DNA of 64,000 nucleotides. Source: Duganella sp. CF517. Its GTDB lineage: Bacteria; Pseudomonadota; Gammaproteobacteria; Burkholderiales; Burkholderiaceae_D. The stretch is taken from assembly GCF_900110275.1 (NCBI RefSeq), contig NZ_FODC01000001.1:1279198-1343197 (forward strand), read 5' to 3'. A program made the position numbers and the translations under genes. Under the pieces are notes generated by a model. That model was not told where the DNA came from, ran no database searches, and saw only the letters and a list, made by a program, of their open reading frames with translations. Of this stretch, positions 27,222 to 34,976 are shown piece after piece; within the stretch, counting starts at the first letter, position 1; each line of letters begins with the position of its first letter.

Positions 27222-28178
27222 TCAGCGGCCGCTTCGCAGCAGGGACGCGTCGCCGTTCAGGGCGAACGGCATCGACCTGGCCCACCGGTTCGAGGACAAC
27301 GAAAACGTCAGCGCGCGGACCTGGTGGTACCAGCCCGCCGGCACGTACAGCATGTCGCCGGGATTGACGACGCATTCGATCATGGTCGCCTGGCGCGCCA
27401 GCGGGAACCGGTCGAAATCGGGCGCCTCGGGATCGAACGGAGAGCCGAACAGGATGGCGTTCGCCTCGCTCGGGTACAGGAATTCGTCGTGGTGGGGCGG
27501 CGACAGGAAAATCCGCTTGGTGCCCCAGATCTGCGCGAAGATATTATCGTCGTAGTCGCAATGCAGCGGCGTCACGGTGCGGGCCGGGCCTATCCAGAAA
27601 CGCGGCGGTCCCATTTTGTCGAAATACGTCGGCCAGTGGCACATGTTGTTCAACTCCCGCAGCTCCAGATTGCCCAGATACGGCGGCAGGTCCTGCGTTT
27701 CGACGGCGACCAGGTCGAGATACTCGCCCATCGACATGTCGCGCATCGCGCGATCGGCCGCGAAGGCGGTGTTGATGTAGTCTCCCACCCGCGCGCGCAC
27801 CTGCACCTCGCTGTAGCGATCGCGCAGTGTTTGCGGCGTCAGCGCGCACAGTGGCCAGCGGTTGACGATACCGGTGATCAGGAATGGCAGGCCCTGCGCG
27901 GCCCGCGCGCGGAACGCCGCCGCATCGAGCGCGCGCACGCGCGGCACTTCGGAGATCTCCGGCAGCGCGCGCGCGGCGCCTCGTATCGCGTCGCGCATCT
28001 GCTGGATGGACGTGACGCCCCGGACCTGCGCATCCCGTTGCTCGCGCGCCTGCTTTTTGGCGGCCGCCTCCTCCGGCGACGCCGGCCGCGACGCCTGCAA
28101 CGGTGGCGGCGAGCGCGGCGCGGTCCGTGACTGCGGCGTGACCGGAGCACCGCCCTCTGGATTTTTCTCTTTTGACAT
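27222..28178 (-). CDS. Cupin-like (JmjC/FIH-type) dioxygenase-family protein
   Basis: A 318-residue protein from ATG 28,178. A charged Pro-rich N-terminal tail (1-~60) precedes a cupin_8/JmjC-like domain. The metal ligands are visible as H-x-D (TPLHCDYDDNIFAQIWG) and a distal His in PGDMLYVPAGWYHQV. Family members are Fe(II)/2-oxoglutarate oxygenases that hydroxylate amino-acid side chains, often in ribosomal or other proteins. Cupin_8 proteins are often encoded beside saccharolytic and TonB loci in related bacteria, but here co-regulation is not shown. Confidence 0.87.
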   Translation of the reverse strand: MSKEKNPEGGAPVTPQSRTAPRSPPPLQASRPASPEEAAAKKQAREQRDAQVRGVTSIQQMRDAIRGAARALPEISEVPRVRALDAAAFRARAAQGLPFLITGIVNRWPLCALTPQTLRDRYSEVQVRARVGDYINTAFAADRAMRDMSMGEYLDLVAVETQDLPPYLGNLELRELNNMCHWPTYFDKMGPPRFWIGPARTVTPLHCDYDDNIFAQIWGTKRIFLSPPHHDEFLYPSEANAILFGSPFDPEAPDFDRFPLARQATMIECVVNPGDMLYVPAGWYHQVRALTFSLSSNRWARSMPFALNGDASLLRSGR

Positions 28179-28533
28179 ATGCCCTACCTTGAATTCCGAT
28201 TGCTTACATGCGGCGCAGCATAACGCATGCGGTTGCTTGTTTGCTAGTGCGCCGCCCATTCAGCAGCTGCGGCGCAATGATGCTGGTCAACTTGGACCCT
28301 TAGAAGCGATTGGCGCGGTGGTCGGCAGCCGGAGCCTGGCGCAGGCCGCCGCCGTCCCGGTCGGCTTCTCGCCGCCCCCACACTCGCAGCCCCCATGGAG
28401 CCTTAAGTGTGCGCAGGGACCCGTTGAATCCCTGTTGCGGTTCGTTACCAGGTCGGCTAAAAGAAGATTGCCACTTTCATTTAACGCAACAGACTGATAG
28501 CATCGGAAACTTTTTATTCCGGGCAGTCTTTCT
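28179..28533. other. Intergenic region without recognisable feature
   Basis: 355 bases between two divergent genes. It must hold both promoters. I see no operator, RNA or coding signal in it; open frames crossing it run antisense to the downstream gene. Confidence 0.5.
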
Positions 28534-30666
28534 ATGTTGAATTTTTCGCGCGCGCTCGCCTTGGCTGCGGCACTCTGCAGCCTCCCCGCCTTCGGCGCCG
28601 ACATCGACGCGCTGTTCCGCGCGCGATGGGTACAAGCTGAAAGCAAGCACTTCCGGGTGGTGACCGACCAGGATGCCGAAACCGCCCGCCTGATGGTCAA
28701 CGACCTGGAGCACATGCGCCACTTCAGCTCGCGCGCGCTGGGCATCGAAGCGCTCGATACCGTCGGGCCGCTGACGGTGCTGGCCATCGGCAACACCACT
28801 CTCTTCGACAAGCTCGGCCTGCCGGAAAACTACGGCGGCCTGTTTTCCTATACGCTGCGCGGCTTCGCGGCGATCGGCAACGTCAAGGGTTACGTCGGCG
28901 ACAGCAACACCCCCACCTTCGCCCGCAACGTCTTGCTGCACGAATACCATCACTTCCTGATCCGCATGACCGAGCGGACGGTGGCCTACCCGATGTGGTG
29001 CGACGAAGGCCTGGCGGAGTATTTTTCCACTTTCCGGTACGACAACACCTCGGTCACCGTGGGTGACGTCGATGAGCAGTCCGGCCGTATCAGCGGCCTG
29101 TTCGGTCCCAGTGGCGGCATCGACATCGACACCGAGACATTATTCAACACGACCAAGCTTGACTACATCAAGACCACCCGAACCAACAAAATGGAGATCA
29201 ACGCGTTTTACGCGCGGGCCGGCTTTGTCGTCCACTACTTCAATTCGTCGCCGGAACTGCGCGCGCAGCTGAACCACTATCTGCGCCTGTACAACCTCGG
29301 CATCGGCCAGGAGCACGCCGCCCGCCTCGCTTTCAAGCGCAGCTACGCGGAGCTGGACAAGGATATCGCCAGGTATTTGGTCAAACGCTTGAGTGTGCGG
29401 GTATTCAAGGCCACCGACGGACCGTTCAAGTTCCCAACGGTGGACATCCAGGTGCAGACCCTGGACCAGCCACGCGTGACGGCCGCCCTTGCCGCCGTGC
29501 TGACCCGCGTGTCGATGCCGCGCGACGCCATCGAGGCGGTGGTGGCGCGCAACCTGCAAGACAATCCGGACAGCGCGCAGGCGCACATCGACCGCCTGCG
29601 CTTTTCGCCCACGGGCTACGGCGGCGCGACGGTGCGCGCGTTGAGCGAGCGCTTCCCGGGCAACGCGCAGCTGCTGGACATGCTGGGTGACACCATGCTC
29701 AACCATGGCGAAGCGCTGCGCGCCGCCGGCCTGCCGGGCTGGCAGGCGCAGATGATCAAGGCGCGCGATCAATTCCGCCTCGCCGCCAAAGCCGACCCGG
29801 GCTACCCGGCCACTTACCGTGGCCTGGGCCAGGTGTACCTGAACCTTCCGGACGGCGAAGCGCTCGACGACGGCATCACCGGCTTCGACACCGCCTCGAT
29901 TTTCCAGCGCAGCCCCGACATGTTCCGTGGCCTGGCCACATTGGCGCTGCGCGCCAGGGATACCGGCCAGGCGCTGGCGGCGCTGCGCCACGCGGTCACC
30001 TTCACCAAGCCGTCCCGTTACAGCGAGGACGCGCTCTTGCTCGACAATCTGGAACTGCTCAACGACGCGCGCGAGTCGGCACCCTCGCCCACGGCGGACG
30101 GGCTGGCGTATAAGAGCGGCACGCGCTACGTCGGCCAGGTGAACGGCCTCAAGCCGGACGGCGCGGGCAAGCTGGTGCGCATCAACGGCAGCTACATCGA
30201 AGGGACCTTCCGCGACGGCTTGCCGCTGACCGGCAAGTTGGTCAGCGCGCGCGGCGGCGAGTACGAAGGCCAGTTCGACGCCGGCATCGCCGGCGGGGAA
30301 GGCGCGCTGCGCTACCCGAAAGGCGCACCCGCCACCAGCTACGCGGGCGGCGTCGCGCTGGGCAAGCCATCCGGGCACGGCGTCCTGATCGACGCGACCG
30401 GCCGCTACGAGGGCGGCTTCGTCAATGGCGAGCCGCATGGCGAAGGCGGCTTCACGCCGGCGGCCAAGCCTGTGACCGTGCGCGGCAAGTGGCTGTACGG
30501 CCGCTACGTGTGGCCTGCCGCCAACGGCGAGGTATTCGTCGGCGCCATCGACGCCAGTGGTCAGCCAAGTGGGGAGGGCTACTGCTACGTCGCCGCCACC
30601 AACAGCGGCCTGCGCGAGTGCCGGCGCGGCGATGAACGGTCCAAAGTGGCCAAGTCGGACGATTAA
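28534..30666 (+). CDS. Periplasmic HExxH metallopeptidase-like protein with TPR and MORN repeats
   Basis: A 710-residue exported protein (signal peptide 1-21, SLPAFGA). An N-terminal gluzincin-like domain holds H136-E-Y-H-H140 (LLHEYHHFLI) and a downstream Glu in MWCDEGLAEYF, the pattern of DUF1570/M61-like peptidases. The middle (~380-510) has TPR-like helices (FRLAAKADPGYPATYRGLGQ). The C-terminus (~525-700) has several MORN-type repeats (YIEGTFRDGLPLTG, YEGGFVNGEPHGEGGF). The three-part architecture is unusual. No operon partner is evident. Confidence 0.78.
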   Translation: MLNFSRALALAAALCSLPAFGADIDALFRARWVQAESKHFRVVTDQDAETARLMVNDLEHMRHFSSRALGIEALDTVGPLTVLAIGNTTLFDKLGLPENYGGLFSYTLRGFAAIGNVKGYVGDSNTPTFARNVLLHEYHHFLIRMTERTVAYPMWCDEGLAEYFSTFRYDNTSVTVGDVDEQSGRISGLFGPSGGIDIDTETLFNTTKLDYIKTTRTNKMEINAFYARAGFVVHYFNSSPELRAQLNHYLRLYNLGIGQEHAARLAFKRSYAELDKDIARYLVKRLSVRVFKATDGPFKFPTVDIQVQTLDQPRVTAALAAVLTRVSMPRDAIEAVVARNLQDNPDSAQAHIDRLRFSPTGYGGATVRALSERFPGNAQLLDMLGDTMLNHGEALRAAGLPGWQAQMIKARDQFRLAAKADPGYPATYRGLGQVYLNLPDGEALDDGITGFDTASIFQRSPDMFRGLATLALRARDTGQALAALRHAVTFTKPSRYSEDALLLDNLELLNDARESAPSPTADGLAYKSGTRYVGQVNGLKPDGAGKLVRINGSYIEGTFRDGLPLTGKLVSARGGEYEGQFDAGIAGGEGALRYPKGAPATSYAGGVALGKPSGHGVLIDATGRYEGGFVNGEPHGEGGFTPAAKPVTVRGKWLYGRYVWPAANGEVFVGAIDASGQPSGEGYCYVAATNSGLRECRRGDERSKVAKSDD

Positions 30667-30676
30667 GCCGCGAAGT

Positions 30677-30856
30677 TTATCCCGCAGCCAACCTCTCGCG
30701 GACAGCTTTGGCACTGGTCCCGACTTCCTTGACCAATTGTTGCAGGCGGTCCTTGGTGACGCCGAGTTCGTTGGTCCAGTAGGTCACTTCATGTGCCTCG
30801 TTGACATTGATGCGGGCGCGGTCTTGCGCGCCAGCTTTGGTCAGGTCATCGCTCAT
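30677..30856 (-). CDS. DUF3606 domain protein
   Basis: A 59-residue protein starting MSDDLTKAGAQDRARINVNE, followed by YWTNELGVTKDRLQQLVKEV, the typical start and helical body of DUF3606 proteins. The true ATG (30,856) follows a perfect GGAGG at the right distance; the longer frame upstream was rejected. Function of the family is unknown. Confidence 0.9.
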   Translation of the reverse strand: MSDDLTKAGAQDRARINVNEAHEVTYWTNELGVTKDRLQQLVKEVGTSAKAVRERLAAG

Positions 30857-31144
30857 AATTTCCTCCATAACAATAATGTCTGAAGGATCGCATGGTGAGC
30901 GGATTCCTACCGTTACCTGGCGCACACCGCCGGAGCGCCCGCCCGTCACCGCCTGCGCAAATCGCGCGGCGTCGTGTGCTCCGCCCCTCGTGAACGCCGG
31001 CATGGGCAGAAGCGCCGGCCAGAAGCATATTCGCATCGTCAACGCAACGGAAAAATTATCATTTAAATATTTATATTCACGATGCGGAAATGGCAATAGA
31101 ATCAGCGAGGGAGTACTGTCCCATAACCGCACAAAGGAGCTGAA

Positions 31145-31732
31145 ATGAAGAAGCTTATAGCTATATTTGCCCTGATCGCATCGCAATTGGGAAATGCGCA
31201 AGCGACCGCCGTGGTTTCCGATGTTGCCTATGAGGCGAAACGCATTTCATTCACCATATCCGGCGACTTGCTTGGCTACGCCGAGCCAGCAGGCGATTAC
31301 GCGACAAACTACCTCAGTATTCTTTATACGGGGAATTTGTTCGCGGCAACGTCAAGCGAGACGAATTTCTACAACGGTGCGATCACCGGAGGTGCCGGTC
31401 CGGAACCAAGCCAAGGCTCGACAGGCGGATTTGGGCTCGGCTATGACTTCACCTGGATGATACTTTTTCAGATGACGCCGGAATCAGTCTTCTCCGGCAC
31501 CCCCTTCTCCGTATCGTGGTATTCCCCCGTGTTGAATCCAGCTGGAACAGGAGAAATCCAGTTTTTGTGGGGCAACCCTTCCGCCACCACTACGACAATG
31601 ATCCAGTCGTTTTCCGTTGCCAACGGGGTGGTCGGAGCTCCCGTCACAGCGGTGCCTGAAGCCGAAACTTACGCCCTGCTCCTCGCCGGCCTCTCCTTTA
31701 TCGGCTTTGCGTCACGGCGCCGACGCGGATAA
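31145..31732 (+). CDS. PEP-CTERM sorted exported protein
   Basis: A 195-residue protein with a signal peptide (MKKLIAIFALIASQLGNAQA) and a C-terminal sorting tag AVPEAETYALLLAGLSFIGF followed by basic SRRRRG. The tag is a VPEA variant of the usual VPEP start. Such proteins are cut by exosortase and released to, or tied to, the cell surface with EPS. The Gly/Ser/Thr/aromatic-rich body is typical. It is the last chromosomal gene before the tRNA-Pro island. Confidence 0.85.
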   Translation: MKKLIAIFALIASQLGNAQATAVVSDVAYEAKRISFTISGDLLGYAEPAGDYATNYLSILYTGNLFAATSSETNFYNGAITGGAGPEPSQGSTGGFGLGYDFTWMILFQMTPESVFSGTPFSVSWYSPVLNPAGTGEIQFLWGNPSATTTTMIQSFSVANGVVGAPVTAVPEAETYALLLAGLSFIGFASRRRRG

Positions 31733-31793
31733 TGCAATCGCGTTGGTGGCGGTCCGGCTGGTGGTTCACCAGCAATCAGCCACCAGCCAAATG

Positions 31794-31822
31794 AAAAAAA
31801 AGGCCAATCCGAAGATTGGCCT
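31794..31822 (-). terminator. Terminator copy left by the original tRNA-Pro locus
   Basis: A 9-bp perfect stem AGGCCAATC/GATTGGCCT around CGAA (31,801-31,822), with an A-run to its left, works on the minus strand. The identical hairpin is beside the intact tRNA at 52,081-52,106. It is therefore part of the duplicated attachment region. Confidence 0.8.
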
Positions 31823-31825
31823 ATC

Positions 31826-31883
31826 TCTTTGATTCTATTGGTCGGGGCGAGAGGATTCGAACCTCCGCCCCCGTGCACCCCAT
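31826..31883. repeat. Left attachment site (attL): 3' tRNA-Pro duplicate A
   Basis: This stretch repeats 52,112-52,169 with a single mismatch (31,868) up to its last bases. It covers the CCA end, acceptor 3' strand, T arm, variable loop and anticodon-stem 3' half of tRNA-Pro. Identity ends in the anticodon loop, the usual crossover point of tyrosine recombinases. It marks the outer left edge of the island. Confidence 0.88.
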
Positions 31884-32013
31884 ATGATTTACTCCTACCC
31901 CCAACATATTCCAACCGATGTCAACGCCTATTCGCACCCCTTTGAAATCATGTAGTTACAAAAAAATTTGTAGCAGCAGATTCCAGGCAGTACACTGCGA
32001 GGTCACTAACCTG

Positions 32014-32261
32014 TAGACAACTATCGCGACCGGGTGCTGGCGCCGGACGAGATCCGCGAACTGCGCGTAGCCCTGGATCGAATGCAAGCCGAGTACGACG
32101 CGGCGCCAAACAAGCGCCTTGCGGCCCAACCGCTCGAGCGGACCACCCAATGTGGGATATGGATCATGCTGTCGACGCTGTGCCGGGTCGGCGAGATGTC
32201 GATGGCCAGGTGGGAGCACGTCGACCTGGCGGCCAGTGAGTGGTTCCTGCCGAGAAGTTGA
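32014..32261 (+). pseudogene. Internal fragment of a P4-type integrase
   Basis: Closely matches the intact integrase gene at 35,653-35,890, corresponding to its residues ~226-305 (DNYRDRVLAPDEIREL to ARWEHVDLAASEWFLP). It keeps the first catalytic arginine motif (LCRVGEMS) but lacks the N-terminal arm-binding domain and the HxxR...Y part. The frame ends in PRS-stop. The upstream ~170 bases match the region upstream of the intact gene, so ~700 bases between were deleted. Confidence 0.85.
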
Positions 32262-32319
32262 ATATGACCGCGAGCGGGCCGAGCGATGCTCCCCCACGTC
32301 ACCGGAGGAGAAATACCCG

Positions 32320-32556
32320 ATGACTTGGGTGAAGCTCGACCGCTACGTGGAGCTCTCCGGCGACACCGTTGATTCTGTACAGTCGCGGCGCAAGGTCGGG
32401 AAATGGCTCGACGGGCACCAGTGCAAAATCGTCGATGGGCGGTTGTGGATCAACCTGCGGGCGATCGACGAATGGATCGAGCGATGGGAGGACAAAGGTC
32501 CTTCCCTCGCGCCGCTCGTCGCTTTGCGTCCGCCTGCGAAGAATCGTTTGAAATAG
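32320..32556 (+). CDS. Phage excisionase (Xis-like)
   Basis: A 78-residue protein MTWVKLDRYVELSGDTVDSV with a winged-helix-like core (RRKVGKWLDGHQCKIVDGRLWINLRAIDEWI). This is the typical sequence of small excisionases that direct integrase to excise the element. The ATG at 32,320 follows GGAGGAG. Its own integrase is probably the one whose C-terminal fragment lies at 34,441-34,656, now separated from it by the lysis genes. Confidence 0.8.
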   Translation: MTWVKLDRYVELSGDTVDSVQSRRKVGKWLDGHQCKIVDGRLWINLRAIDEWIERWEDKGPSLAPLVALRPPAKNRLK

Positions 32557-32625
32557 CCGCGCTCTGACACTGGCGCCGACGGTCCGGAGATGGGTCAAGC
32601 CGTGGCGCTGGCGGAATAGTCGGCG

Positions 32626-33072
32626 CTAGTCACACCAGATGCTGGCGGCGATCAGACGCCCGCGCCGCTCCTTCAGGCGCATCTCGCAGGCCCGCCCCCC
32701 GGTGGAAATTCGATACATTATCCGCACATACCCAAGCGGCATGCTGTATTCGCAGAACGCCCACTTTTCAAGGTCCTCCCGGACGACGTCATATTCGAAT
32801 CGATAGCCGGCACCACCGCGCAGCGGCGCGCCGATCAGCTCGCCGTTGCGTTCAGCCGGCCCGACAGAAACACCCACCTGCACCAGGGGCGCATGCGGCG
32901 TGCCGGGAAATGGCGCCGTCCATCCCCGCTCGGCCAGGGTCCGCATCTGGTCGAGATCGGGGTATTTCGCCGGGCACTGTAGGGCAAGGGGTGCTGCGCC
33001 GACAGGCCCTGCCAATGCCAGCAACAATGCACTACTGCACAACCCAAAAATTGTCGTAGACGTTCGAATCAC
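32626..33072 (-). CDS. STY0301-like secreted protein, candidate immunity partner
   Basis: A 148-residue exported protein (signal MIRTSTTIFGLCSSALLLAL...GAA) with conserved cysteines (LQCPAKYP, FCEYSM, ACEMRL, SIWCD), resembling the STY0301 family. The start is GTG at 33,072, preceded by GGGAGG and lying inside the last 41 bases of the amidase gene, so translation is coupled. In other bacteria related small periplasmic proteins sit next to amidase effectors; an immunity role here is inference. Confidence 0.7.
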   Translation of the reverse strand: MIRTSTTIFGLCSSALLLALAGPVGAAPLALQCPAKYPDLDQMRTLAERGWTAPFPGTPHAPLVQVGVSVGPAERNGELIGAPLRGGAGYRFEYDVVREDLEKWAFCEYSMPLGYVRIMYRISTGGRACEMRLKERRGRLIAASIWCD

Positions 33073-33442
33073 TCATGCCTCCCGGAATATGGGCAAGTCG
33101 CCCTCTACCGTATATCGCGCGCTGCTTAATCACCCGAAGCCCCTTCCACTGCTTCATGATGATGAAGTAATCCGGCCGACCTGTCTTGGTATCGAGCGGT
33201 CCCATTCCAAGAAAAAAACCGGCATGGTTTCCAGTCGGCTTGTTGGGGTAGCGCCCGTGCTTATCGAACGTTGCGATCACGGTGCCTACCCTGATGTAGC
33301 CGGCGTCGATGACCCGCACCCAAGGTCGCCAACTGCCCGTCCAGCCGACATCGGTGAATGTCTGAACCAAAGCAACGCAATCCCCGTTGCCAACAGTCGG
33401 CTTTCCCTCCAGGTTGTGGACGTCAGTATAAACGTGGGGCAT
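33032..33442 (-). CDS. BPSL0067-family amidase-like protein
   Basis: A 136-residue protein with NlpC/Tae-like motifs: catalytic Cys in VGNGDCVALVQ, an intermediate region TGSWRPWVRV, and His in TGNHAGFFLGMG. It resembles the BPSL0067 family, related to peptidoglycan amidase effectors. The ATG at 33,442 has GGAGG at four to five bases. The frame is open further upstream into a lipoprotein start at 33,703, so a longer lipidated form is possible. It lies where a phage endolysin would be and overlaps the STY0301-like gene. Confidence 0.75.
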   Translation of the reverse strand: MPHVYTDVHNLEGKPTVGNGDCVALVQTFTDVGWTGSWRPWVRVIDAGYIRVGTVIATFDKHGRYPNKPTGNHAGFFLGMGPLDTKTGRPDYFIIMKQWKGLRVIKQRAIYGRGRLAHIPGGMSDSNVYDNFWVVQ

Positions 33443-33703
33443 AGCACCTCCAATCAAATGGGATGTGCCATTGTTGGACGCCTGCGCGGCGGCGGTATTG
33501 GAGAGGATCAAGCCTGCGTGTCGGCGCGGTTGCGCGAGATCGCCGGCGGCGGCGTCCAGCGGCAGCTTGTCGAACTCGAATGCCGGCCGGCCCGGCACTT
33601 CGATGAGGCATGGCCGGTACACGGGCACGTCGATGATCTGCGTCGCCGATGGGGCCGTGCCGCAGCCGGCTAGCAGCGCGACCGTGAGGATGATGTATTT
33701 CAT
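33440..33703 (-). CDS. Rz1-like lipoprotein N-terminal segment, open into the amidase frame
   Basis: MKYIILTVALLAGCGTAPSA is a lipoprotein signal with lipobox LAGC, nearly the same as the Rz1-like gene start at 37,981. The ATG overlaps the end of the Rz-like gene (33,700) by four bases, the usual Rz/Rz1 arrangement. The sequence then leaves the Rz1 pattern and continues without stop into the BPSL0067 domain. Either Rz1 was cut and fused in frame, or the amidase starts independently at 33,442. Confidence 0.5.
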
Positions 33704-34092
33704 TTCACGTCCTTCAGCAACTGGTTGACGGCCGGCATTGCCTCGTCGCAGGTGGCGGCGCGCGCGCCGGCGGCCGCAAGCGCTGCATCGTAGCGGCGGC
33801 CCTTCGCCGCGGCGATTTGCCGGGCGGCGGCGCCGCGCGCCTCGGCGGCCAACTTCTCCTTGCCGAGCTCGACGATGCGCGTGTTCTGCAGGTCGACCCC
33901 GGCGCGCAACGCGGCGACAATGCGCTGCTCCGCCTTCAACTCGACGACTGCCGTGTCGCGCGCGGAGCTGGCCAGCGACAGCGCCGTGCCGCCAGCGCCG
34001 CCTCCGACCACCAGCAGGCCGCCCAGAGCGATCGCGGCGACCTTCCAGATGCCACCGGCGACGGCGCCGCCGGCCATATTGAAAATGCCCAT
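33700..34092 (-). CDS. Rz-like inner-membrane spanin (element 1)
   Basis: A 130-residue protein with one N-terminal membrane segment (~15-38, IWKVAAIALGGLLVVGGGAG) and a long periplasmic coiled coil rich in Ala, Glu and Arg, ending LLKDVK. It is about 80% like the copy at 37,978-38,373 by eye. Spanins of this type disrupt the outer membrane at the end of phage lysis. Its stop overlaps the next ATG. Confidence 0.78.
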   Translation of the reverse strand: MGIFNMAGGAVAGGIWKVAAIALGGLLVVGGGAGGTALSLASSARDTAVVELKAEQRIVAALRAGVDLQNTRIVELGKEKLAAEARGAAARQIAAAKGRRYDAALAAAGARAATCDEAMPAVNQLLKDVK

Positions 34093-34094
34093 CT

Positions 34095-34440
34095 TCAGCT
34101 CCAGTCTGGAAGGTCGAACGTCTGCCAGGCCAGCTCGTGCGTGCTATCGCTGAGGAACTGGATCCGGCCGGCGGTCACGAACGAATGGCAGATACCACAC
34201 TTGAACGGCGACTTTCTTCCCGTCCGCTGCTCGAAGTTGCACCAGCACTCCTTTTTGTCCCTGTCCATGCGGTGCCCATTGCGGGCCAGCACCGACGGCG
34301 TGAACGTCGGCCGCATCGGGTCGCCGTTGTCCCGCCAGATCGGGCGCTGGTGACCGTCGGCGACCTGCCCGACTGGCAGCACATGGACCTCGCCGCAACC
34401 AGGGGAGGGCCAGCCGTACGCCAGGTCGGGACTCAACTCG
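34095..34440 (-). pseudogene. DUF6527 family protein, N-terminally truncated
   Basis: The C-terminal ~110 residues fit DUF6527: PTFTPSVLARN, CWCNFEQR, CGICHSFVTAGRIQFLSDST and the ending LAWQTFDLPDWS. Cysteines and His form a likely metal site. Upstream the frame runs into antisense of an integrase fragment (34,441-34,656), so the 5' part is lost at that junction. DUF6527 genes are common phage accessory genes. Confidence 0.65.
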
Positions 34441-34656
34441 ATGTGGATTCGCGCCAAGCAGCGCATCGGAATGAAGGACGACGTCGTGTTCAAGGATATT
34501 CGCGCACCCGGCGCCACGGACGCGGCGCGGCGCGGAGAGAACCGGAAGCACATCCAGGATCGGCTGGCGCACATGTCGGGCGAGACGACGGAAATCTACA
34601 TCGAGGAAGTGTTCCCCGACGTATCCAACATCGACATGGACTTGCCATGGCGGTAG
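34441..34656 (+). pseudogene. C-terminal fragment of a second tyrosine integrase
   Basis: The frame encodes a recombinase tail, with DIRAPGATDAARRG, IQDRLAHMSGETTEIYIEEV and a final MDLPWR; the last Tyr of TTEIY is the nucleophile position. It differs from the P4-type integrase at 34,977. It ends 77 bases before att copy B, as expected of an integrase beside its attachment site, and lacks everything before the final helices. Confidence 0.72.
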
Positions 34657-34733
34657 GCAAAAAGACAAAGCCCAGTTCCGATATTAGACAACCGTCTAAT
34701 ATACAGCGCTGGGCTTATATACAGTTCCTCTTG

Positions 34734-34797
<64 letters not shown>

Positions 34798-34923
34798 GAT
34801 TTACTCCTACCCCCGACATGTTCCACCAGATGTCAGAGCCTATTCCCACCCCTTTAAAATCATATAGTTACAAAAATGTTTGTAGCAACAGATTTCAGGC
34901 AGTACACTGCGAGGTCACTAATC

Positions 34924-34949
34924 TGTAGGGGTAATTGTAGGGGTAATTT
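34924..34949 (+). repeat. Tandem TGTAGGGGTAAT motif, left copy
   Basis: Two tandem TGTAGGGGTAATT units. The same 26 bases occur in the same orientation at 52,044-52,069, just inside the other att site. Short direct repeats at both element ends near the core are typical integrase arm-binding sites. Confidence 0.7.
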
Positions 34950-34976
34950 CAAGAAACCTCCGACCCTGTATAAAAA

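Noticed and set aside
28287..28811. Minus-strand frame of 174 codons across the promoter of the HExxH protein gene
   Set aside because: No RBS or family pattern, and it runs antisense to the signal peptide region.
31826..31883. A second tRNA-Pro gene at the left copy (and at 34,734)
   Set aside because: Only the 3' half is present; there is no D arm or 5' acceptor strand, so it is an attachment-site duplicate.
34144..34668. A 174-codon minus-strand frame overlapping the DUF6527 fragment
   Set aside because: Different frame from the DUF6527 motifs and antisense to the integrase tail; no family pattern.
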